From contig CAUYUJ010015693.1 of NCBI GenBank assembly GCA_963575745.1, positions 405,432 through 465,431 of the forward strand: DNA of 60,000 nucleotides, read 5' to 3'. Below the pieces are notes generated by a model. That model was not told the DNA's origin and searched no databases. It worked only from the letters and a program-made list of their open reading frames with translations. The position numbers and the translations under genes were made by a program. Below are positions 54,178-60,000 of the stretch, in pieces. Source of the stretch: Prorocentrum cordatum. Taxonomy: Eukaryota; Sar; Dinophyceae; Prorocentrales; Prorocentraceae. How positions within the stretch are numbered: position 1 is the first letter of the stretch; each line of letters starts with the position of its first letter.

Positions 54178-54270
54178 CTCCTCCTCCTCCTCCTCCTCCT
54201 CCTTCTCCACCCCCTCCACCCCCTCCTCCCCCTCCTCCTCCTCCTCCTCCTCCTCCTCCTCCTCCTCCGC
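54178..54270. repeat. (TCC)n tract in the inverted-repeat loop
   Basis: CTC/TCC repeats lie in the 380-bp spacer between the arms. Confidence 0.9.
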
Positions 54271-54446
54271 GGCAGGATCTCCCATTGTTGGCCCGAGCTT
54301 TTGCCGGTCCAGCCCTTCCCACTGGGGGAGATGATTGCTTCGTCAATTGACATCTCCCCCTGGTGCCGCTCCTCAACGGCGCGCGCCGCGTTGCACAGGC
54401 GCGACGTTGTCGCAGCGTGCGTGGATGCGTCTTCTATGCGGCGGTC

Positions 54447-54710
54447 TGCTACTCGCTTCCAGACCTTCGGACTGCACTCGAACGGGACTGAACGTACTTC
54501 CCAGGGCACGGGAATCTCGCCAGAGAGTTCGTCTTCTCTTCCCACCAGTTTATTGAGGTTTCCTCGTCGACTCCTGTGCGCAGCAGGGCTCGGTTTTCCG
54601 CCTCGACGTCTTCGTCCTCTGGCTGGTAGCGCGGGCTGGTCTGGGCCCGATGTCCACTGGATGTCGCCGTTTGCCCCAACGCGGCCACGCCAGAAATCGC
54701 GCGCGGAACG
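54447..54710 (-). repeat. right arm of a 264-bp inverted repeat
   Basis: The minus-strand frame repeats the left arm's protein reading almost exactly (…AALGQTATSS…SINWWEEKTNSLARFPCPGKYV…). Divergence is concentrated at the inner end. Confidence 0.93.
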
Positions 54711-55056
54711 TTCGCTCCATCCTCCCGTGCATCCAGGGAGCCAGGGGGGCCCAGCAGGCCATCGCAGAATCACGTGCGTAGGTGTGCGCATCAGGGGATG
54801 TTCAGTATGTTACCACGTATGGCAGTGTCTTCATTCTGCGCACCCTAGATTTCAGCGATTTCCCGCGCACGGCTTGCACCATGCAGTCGATCAAAGTCGA
54901 AAACGCAGCAACATAATTCACAGCGTCAAGGATATCACGCACGTGTGTCATGTTCACTTGGGTCCGTCGCGCCAGCCAGCGGGTCGAGCAGGCGCGGGTG
55001 CGTCACATCCGTCGCGCTCTTGAGCACGCCGGACACGTTTCATCATAGATGTTTGG

Positions 55057-55614
55057 ATGTTACAGCTGCCGCGCCCACGGCGAAGGAAGCCATCATCGCA
55101 GTGGCCACGCGGTTTCCCTTGGGCGTTCCACGGCCATGCCAGCAGCTTCTCTAGGAGGTCCTGCAAGGATGCCTGGCTGGATCGTCACGCGCCCCAGGGT
55201 CCAGAGGAAGGTCGGGGGGTCGGGGCGACCCGAGGAGATACGCGCAAATTCTCGGAGGGCCTAGGCCAGGCCATCGAGGAGGTTTGGGGCGGCATCGTTG
55301 CCGTGGTGACGGCGCCGAAGAGGGGGCTCATCGATTTTGGGGCCTCGTCTGACGCGGGGGATCTGTCGTGGGGTCTGACGGCCTCGGGGGCTGCCCGCGC
55401 CGGTAACGGGATGGTTTCGTCGTGGCGGGCGTTGAAGGCGGCTTCTCGGCCAGATACTTCGTCACGATCGTTTCGTCCGCCTCCTGGAAGTCAGAGCACT
55501 ATCTTGGATGATCAGTTGGAGGAGGTCATGCAAAATACGCCGACGTCGGAGTTTATGGAGCAGGCTGGACACAACTCGTCCAGTTCTTCTCAGGTCCGTC
55601 CAGAGGGAGCATAA
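55057..55614 (+). CDS. possible hypothetical ORF or exon
   Basis: A 185-codon frame with its protein-like part from about 55255: …GLGQAIEEVWGGIVAVVTAPKRGLIDFGASSDAGDLSWGL…ILDDQLEEVMQNTPTSEFMEQAGHNSSSSSQ…. Composition is more balanced than in neighbouring GC-rich frames. No family is recognised. It may be a real exon or a piece of an unidentified retroelement. Confidence 0.35.
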   Translation: MLQLPRPRRRKPSSQWPRGFPWAFHGHASSFSRRSCKDAWLDRHAPQGPEEGRGVGATRGDTRKFSEGLGQAIEEVWGGIVAVVTAPKRGLIDFGASSDAGDLSWGLTASGAARAGNGMVSSWRALKAASRPDTSSRSFRPPPGSQSTILDDQLEEVMQNTPTSEFMEQAGHNSSSSSQVRPEGA

Positions 55615-56019
55615 CCGCGCAAGTGCAGCTGGCCGGCGGCAGCGAACTTGACTGGAATCGGGAGCCTCGAGACGGGGGTCAATGCAAACGGGGGTCAGCC
55701 AGGGCGCCAGATCCTGCAGGATCCTGCGAAGACCCCTTCTGGCTGACACGGGTTAGCGAGCCGCTCGTTGCCGCGAGGTGGCCGCGCCTATTGGCTGACC
55801 CGGGTTTGCGAAGACCTGCGTTGCAGTTTTTTTTCCTGCATTGCAGTTTTTGGTTTCCTGCTGACCCGGGTCTGGATTGACCTGGGTCAGAAGATCCCCG
55901 ATGGAACGGCGCGCGCCGGCGCCAGCAATTCTGGCCAGGAGCTCGCCAGCAAATGCGGTCCGCGGTTGCCCAATACCGCAATCTGCTTCGAGGCGCGCAC
56001 CCAGGACCCCCCCCGCAGA

Positions 56020-56455
56020 CTCGGCTCTGCCCCTCGCAGACTCTGGTTCAGAATCCGATTCCGGCCCCCATCTATTGGACTCCAGTCCCCGCTGCCTCGA
56101 TCCCAGTTCCCGCTGTGCCGACTCGGACTGCTCTGCTCAATTCCAGCACCCGCGCTCGTTTCTCCGACTCCAGCTCGCATCTCTCCGCCTCCAGCTCTGT
56201 CTTCCGACTCTGGCGCCAATCTTCTGGTTCTCCGATTCCGGCTCCAACCCCAGCAACCCCAGGTTCGACTCCGACCCCAGCGCCGCGACATCAAGGCTGG
56301 CTCCGACCCCGGCTCTAGTTCCCCTTGCGACGCCTGCTTCCGACGCCTGCTTCCGACGATTGCTTTCGAATCCCGCTTCGACTCTTGCTCCGACTCCTGC
56401 TCCGACTCTGGCTTCGATTCATACGAAGTTGGCCTGGGCTCAGACATGATTGCCC
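56020..56455. repeat. degenerate GACTCCGGCTCC minisatellite
   Basis: Words such as TCCGACTCTGG, TTCCGACGCC and CCGACTCCTGC recur in short irregular spacing. The reading is Ser/Asp or Glu/Ser-rich depending on frame and strand. Confidence 0.65.
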
Positions 56456-56459
56456 CGAC

Positions 56460-56960
56460 AATTTCTGAGATGAGACGGTCGGGCCCCCCCCCGCTTTCTC
56501 TTCTGGGGGTTCTCCGCACTACCTCCGATTCCAGCTCAGAATCCAACTCCGACTAAAAGCCCAGGCTGGCCACGATCACGCCCGACCCTGGACGCAATTG
56601 GTTCGACTCTGGCTCCCCACGGCCTCAGATTTCGGCGCTCTGACTCTGGCTCCCGCACGAAGAAGAGCATAAATCACATGTTCTAGAACACGGGCATCCT
56701 TAGTTCCACCACTCTCTGGCAGTTACACTTGTCTCTCTGATGCTGGCGTGAGCACGTCTCTACGGGCGCGGCTTTCTGGTTTCGACTCCCATCCGACTAC
56801 ACATTCTTCATTTCTTATTCTTCGAAAGTTCTTTGATTTTTTGGGGCCAAGATCCTTTCATTTCTAATTGTTCTACCCTGGGCGTCTTCCTGGCCACTGG
56901 GGGGCCAGGAGCAATTAGAAACGAGCACAATCAGAAATGAGCACGACTAGAAATGAACGA
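56460..56960. other. no gene recognised
   Basis: Contains an imperfect inverted pair, 'tcatttctaattgttct' (56858) and 'agcaattagaaacgagc' (56910), around a GC hairpin. No coding signal. Confidence 0.5.
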
Positions 56961-56972
56961 CGTGTACGGCCC

Positions 56973-57370
56973 TTAGTGGGCCCTGGAAACGACAGGGCCG
57001 TTTTTTTACCGGTTCCGTTTTGCCGTTTTTGGCCTGTTCCGACGACGTTTTGTAACCGGTTCCGTCGCCGTTTTTTTACGGGTTCCCGTTCCCGTTCCAA
57101 TCCTGGAGCCGTTGTTGTTGCCGTTTCCGGTCGCCGTTTTTGTTGCCGCTTCCATTCTCAAGGGGCACTTTTTCCGGAAACGGTGACAGAACGGCCCTGC
57201 CGTTTCTGTCGGGGGTGGACAGAACCCCCAACAGTGACACGTCGATTAGTGAATTGTCCGTTTTCGGTTCTCGAGAGGGCGCCCGCCAAGTTTGGGCCTC
57301 AGGTCGTCTTCACTAAACCACGTTTTACTAAAGGGGGGTCTGTCCATCCCCGTTTCTGGGGTCCACGAAG
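56973..57370 (-). mobile_element. F2 TIR element, copy 3, interrupted by F4
   Basis: Starts 'ttagtgggccctggaaacga' and carries the F2 interior in reverse orientation. It is broken at 57208 by a 141-bp F4 insertion and resumes at 57359-57370, ending 'ggggtccacgaag'. Flanks GTACGGCCC (56964-56972) and GTATAGCCC (57371-57379) match at 7 of 9, a degraded target duplication. Confidence 0.85.
57209..57349 (+). mobile_element. F4 TIR element, copy 1, nested in F2
   Basis: A 141-bp element with ends 'gggggtggacagaacccc' and 'ggggggtctgtccatcc', near-complementary. It is bounded by identical 9-bp duplications CCGTTTCTG at 57200-57208 and 57350-57358. The sequence on either side rejoins to a complete F2 end, so this is a clean nested insertion. 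Confidence 0.9.
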
Positions 57371-57534
57371 GTATAGCCCCCGCGCCTCCGCTTCTGGCCC
57401 CCACCGCCCCGCCTCCCGCCTCGGACTCCCCTGCCCCCGCCCGCCCCGGCCCTCGCAGTGGGCCGCCCCGCCGCACCCCACGGCGCGCGCGCTCCGCTCT
57501 GCTCCGCCCCCCGCCCCCTCGCAGATCCGAGGGG

Positions 57535-57725
57535 CCCTCTTGGGACGCCCCTTGGGCGCCTCTTGGGGCCTCTTGGAGGCCTCTTGGGCCGTCTTGGGCG
57601 GTCTGGGGCTCCCTTGGAGCGCTCTTGGGCCGTCTTGGAGGTATCGTGGGCCGTCTTGGACCCCCCTTGGACCGTCTTGAGAGCCCAAGACGGCCCAAGA
57701 AGCGCCCAAGAGGCCTCCAAGGGCT
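57535..57725. repeat. CTTGGGCGCC-word repeat block
   Basis: Degenerate CTTGGGGCCTCTTGGAGGCC words with an inverted junction near 57680 ('cttgagagcccaagacggcc'). Confidence 0.65.
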
Positions 57726-57730
57726 CGAGT

Positions 57731-57853
57731 CGGGCCGGACGAAAGGGGGGGATAGGGAAAGGGGGGGTTACGAAATCTGCTGCGTGCAGCTGGTTTCGGC
57801 CCCACCGAGGGGCCCATTCCTCGATGCATGGGCGCCTCCGGCGCCGGGAAAGG
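57731..57853 (+). mobile_element. F3 element, copy B, 3'-truncated
   Basis: Left TIR 'cgggccggacgaaagggggg' and centre through 'cgcctccggcgccgggaa', then cut where F4 copy 2 begins. Confidence 0.7.
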
Positions 57854-57854
57854 T

Positions 57855-58022
57855 TGGAGGTGGATAGACCTCCTGCCCTGACACGTCGATTCAGGAATTG
57901 GCCGTTTTCGGTTCGCGAGAGGGCGTCGCGGCCGTCATTTTTTCGTGCCCAGGTCCGTCGGTTTCGGTCGCAGGCCGCTTTCACTAAGGGGAGGTTTACT
58001 AAAGTGAGGTTTGTCCACCGCC
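57855..58022 (+). mobile_element. F4 TIR element, copy 2
   Basis: Starts 'ggaggtggatagacctcc' and ends 'gaggtttgtccaccgcc'. The interior shares 'gacacgtcgatt', 'ccgttttcggttc' and 'gagagggcg' with copy 1. It lies between two partial F3 copies. Confidence 0.75.
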
Positions 58023-58200
58023 GAAAAGAGGGGGAGTACGAAACTTGCTGCATGTATAGCTGGTTTCGGCCCCCCACCGAAGGGCCCACTCCTCGATACA
58101 TATGGGCGCCTCCGGGGCGCCGGGAGGCGCCGGGAAAATCAGCTATACGACTCTCGAGTCCCCCCTTTGCTATCCCGGCCCCCCGTTCGCCCAGCCCGAT
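58023..58200 (+). mobile_element. F3 element, copy C, left TIR missing
   Basis: Starts 'gaaaagagggggagtacgaa' and runs through the palindromic centre to 'cccccgttcgcccagcccga'. Confidence 0.65.
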
Positions 58201-58210
58201 CGAGTGCTTG

Positions 58211-58330
58211 GGGGCCCATTCCTCGATACATGGGCGCCTCCGGCGGTGGGAGGCGCCCGGAAAAACAGCTATACGCGAGCTGACTCTCGAGCCCCCTCCT
58301 TTGCTGTGTCCCCCCCGTCGCCCGGCCCGA
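58211..58330 (+). mobile_element. F3 element, copy C', 5'-truncated
   Basis: Starts at 'ggggcccattcctcgataca' and ends 'cccccgtcgcccggcccga'. Confidence 0.65.
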
Positions 58331-58339
58331 TCGAGCGCC

Positions 58340-58665
58340 TGACGGAGCGCAGCGCGGAGGGGCGCAGCGCGGGGGACTTTGCATGCCTCGCTGCGCAGAG
58401 GCGCGCGCAGCTCCCGGACTGATCGGCGCCTTCCCGGGCGCCCGCGGATGCGCGGGGCGCCTGCTGTCCGCTCGCCAAAAACAGCTTGACGGAGCGCGCT
58501 CCCAGAGCGCCCCTTGGCCCCGACGGCGCCCCCGTTGTGCTCGGGGGCGGGTCGCGCGCGGGGCCCGCCGCGCCGCTGGCGCCCCGAGCGTCGCGCTGCA
58601 CTGCCGCGCGCTCGGCGTGGGCGCCGCGCCGTGCCCCCGGGCTCCAGCGGCGCGAGGGCTGCACT
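58340..58665. other. GC-rich spacer
   Basis: Arg/Ala/Gly-rich in every frame. No gene recognised. Confidence 0.5.
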
Positions 58666-58670
58666 TTTGT

Positions 58671-58863
58671 CGGGCCGGACGAAGGGGGGGATTGGGGAAG
58701 GGGGTGGTTACGAAAGTTGCTGCATGCGGCTGGTTTCGGCTCCACCGAGGGGCCCCTTCCTGGATGCATAGCCGCCTGCGGCGCCGGGAGGCGCCGTGAA
58801 AATCAGCTGCGCGAGCTGATTCTCACCCCCCCCTTTGCTACCCCCCCCTTTCGCCCGACCCGA
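58671..58863 (+). mobile_element. F3 palindromic TIR element, copy D
   Basis: A complete copy with left 'cgggccggacgaaggggggg' and right 'ccccccctttcgcccgacccg' as inverted ends, and the central GCATGCGGC, ACCGAGGGGCCCC and GGCGCCGGGAGGCGCC palindromes. Confidence 0.78.
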
Positions 58864-58926
58864 TTTGGTGGAAGTCGATCAATGGAGAGGAAGCACCTTG
58901 CCAAACAACTTCCAGATGTCTAAAAC

Positions 58927-59544
58927 ATGTTTCAGACATTTTTTTTGGCTAGGTATGTAAAACACATGCTTGAAACATATTTGGGACGTGCTTTACACAT
59001 TCTGAACGCATGCTCAATTGTGTCTGACCTGCGGTGGCTGCGTGAGAAATCTTGCGTGCCGCTCTTTTGGGCCCTCCCAGATCCGACTGCTGGGCCTGCC
59101 GCGTGGCGTGACCAGATGGCCGACCCCAAATGGGGCGAGCGCATCTCTCGGGTGTTTGTTGTAGAGTCTGTTGCAGACCCTCCCGAAAAGTGCGGCCCTG
59201 CACCGTTGAGGCCGCATGCATGTGATGTCTGCGGTGCATCCTTCCTGACGTACCGAGAACTCTCCTCCCATCAGACAGCGGTTCACAAGAAGCGCAAAGC
59301 ATACAACGAGTACGTAGGCGATACAGCCACCTGCCCCGTGTGTAAACACTCGTACAGCAGCCGTCAGCACCTTTTGAAACACTTGTATCAGAAGCAATGC
59401 GGTGTTACGATCTTGAACGGGGATTACCCCAAGGCCCGTCTCCAAGAGCGTGAGCGTGCCGAGCAGAAGGATCGTGAGCTCTTGAAGCAGGCCCGCCACC
59501 AAGGCAGAACTTATCTTTTGGCCGGCGACCGGCTTCGGAGCTAA
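58927..59544 (+). CDS. two-zinc-finger protein, probably LINE C-terminal remnant
   Basis: The ATG at 58927 follows an in-frame TAA; 205 codons end at TAA. About residues 98-119 form a C2H2 finger, CDVCGASFLTYRELSSHQTAVH (C-x2-C-x12-H-x4-H). About 135-157 form a second, CPVCKHSYSSRQHLLKHL ending in QKQC (C-x2-C-x12-H-x5-C). A Lys/Arg/Glu-rich helix-like tail (…KARLQERERAEQKDRELLKQARHQ…) follows. Paired fingers of this kind occur near the C-terminus of dinoflagellate LINE polyproteins and would bind nucleic acid. No reverse transcriptase lies upstream; the sequence before it is F3 repeat and AT-rich DNA. It could instead be a small host DNA-binding protein. The frame is intact. Confidence 0.65.
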   Translation: MFQTFFLARYVKHMLETYLGRALHILNACSIVSDLRWLREKSCVPLFWALPDPTAGPAAWRDQMADPKWGERISRVFVVESVADPPEKCGPAPLRPHACDVCGASFLTYRELSSHQTAVHKKRKAYNEYVGDTATCPVCKHSYSSRQHLLKHLYQKQCGVTILNGDYPKARLQERERAEQKDRELLKQARHQGRTYLLAGDRLRS

Positions 59545-59773
59545 GCAGATAGTGCGCTATTTAGCGCCTTTTCTTTCCTGTCCAACTTGCGGCTTCCATT
59601 TCCTCGGGAAAAAAACGCATGCTCAATTCAACGATCGGATTGTCAGAGTGTCCATTGTCATGGCATCCACCAGGCTGAGTCTTCCCGTTAGCACGCCCAC
59701 CAGCCTGGAATTGAGTCACGACGCTGGCGTACACCTTCTCATAACCACCGGGGCCGTGCACACACAGGTATTA

Positions 59774-59948
59774 TTATGTCGGGCGTGTCCCCCTACATGG
59801 GCATTGTCGACGAAAACATGAAAAACAAAAGGCCAAACCATATTCAAAAAAAAAACCCCAGACTATGTTAGTTTTTTTTGTTGATTATTTTTGGTGTATT
59901 CTTTATATTTCGTCGAAAATCCCTCTGTCGGGGGACAGGCCCCACTTA
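59774..59948 (-). mobile_element. F1 TIR element, copy 3 (reverse)
   Basis: On the plus strand it begins 'ttatgtcgggcgtgtccccc' and ends 'gggggacaggccccactta'. Read in reverse it aligns with copies 1 and 2, including an internal 'atagtctgggg'. It has A- and T-runs inside. The target duplication is not clear. Confidence 0.8.
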
Positions 59949-60000
59949 AGGGATGGCCCGATGTCGGGGCCTCTCTCCGCGCTCGCCAAAGCTCCGGACA

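Noticed and set aside
56730-56830. tRNA T-arm-like word 'ggtttcgactcccatcc'
   Set aside because: No flanking acceptor stem or anticodon arm could be built around it.

Overview
The window looks like nuclear DNA of a dinoflagellate. It is GC-rich, poor in stop codons, very poor in genes and packed with tandem repeats. Its only recognisable proteins are one eukaryotic CMGC-group protein kinase with introns and several decayed non-LTR retrotransposon (LINE) fragments of a style familiar from dinoflagellate genomes. A degraded match to the dinoflagellate spliced leader near 51.86 kb fits this. The species cannot be fixed from the sequence; a Prorocentrum-, Polarella- or Symbiodiniaceae-like genome is my inference. 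Most long open frames are artefacts of GC richness or of repeat units whose length is divisible by three.

Layout. 0-9.6 kb is repeat DNA: a ~90-bp satellite, a dispersed ~1.2-kb repeat present twice (the second copy split by ~2 kb of 73-bp satellite plus a hexamer minisatellite), AT microsatellite, and blocks rich in CTTGGGGCC-like words. 9.6-18 kb has low-confidence open frames, two terminal-inverted-repeat (TIR) elements and GC-rich stop-poor blocks. 18-24.2 kb is minisatellite, including a ~1.9-kb imperfect inverted repeat of 11-12-bp units. 24.5-26.8 kb holds the best gene, a kinase whose two GT-AG introns are filled with GGA repeats. 27.8-28.6 kb is a 102-bp satellite. 31-34.2 kb has an RNase H fragment on the minus strand and a LINE zinc-knuckle fragment on the plus strand. 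39-43.7 kb is a three-copy ~1.5-kb tandem array. 44.6-46.8 kb is a LINE with an APE-type endonuclease broken by one stop codon. 49-59 kb mixes small TIR elements, a 264-bp-arm inverted repeat and GC palindromic repeats. 58.9-59.5 kb encodes a two-zinc-finger protein, probably a LINE C-terminus.

The most notable system is a set of at least six small TIR element families (called F1, F2, F3, F4, F6 and F7 here), plus a dispersed non-TIR repeat called F5. F1, F2 and F4 show 9-bp target duplications, and one F4 copy sits nested inside an F2 copy with both boundaries readable. No transposase gene is visible, so these would be non-autonomous elements moved in trans. No operons, rRNA, tRNA or CRISPR arrays were recognised.
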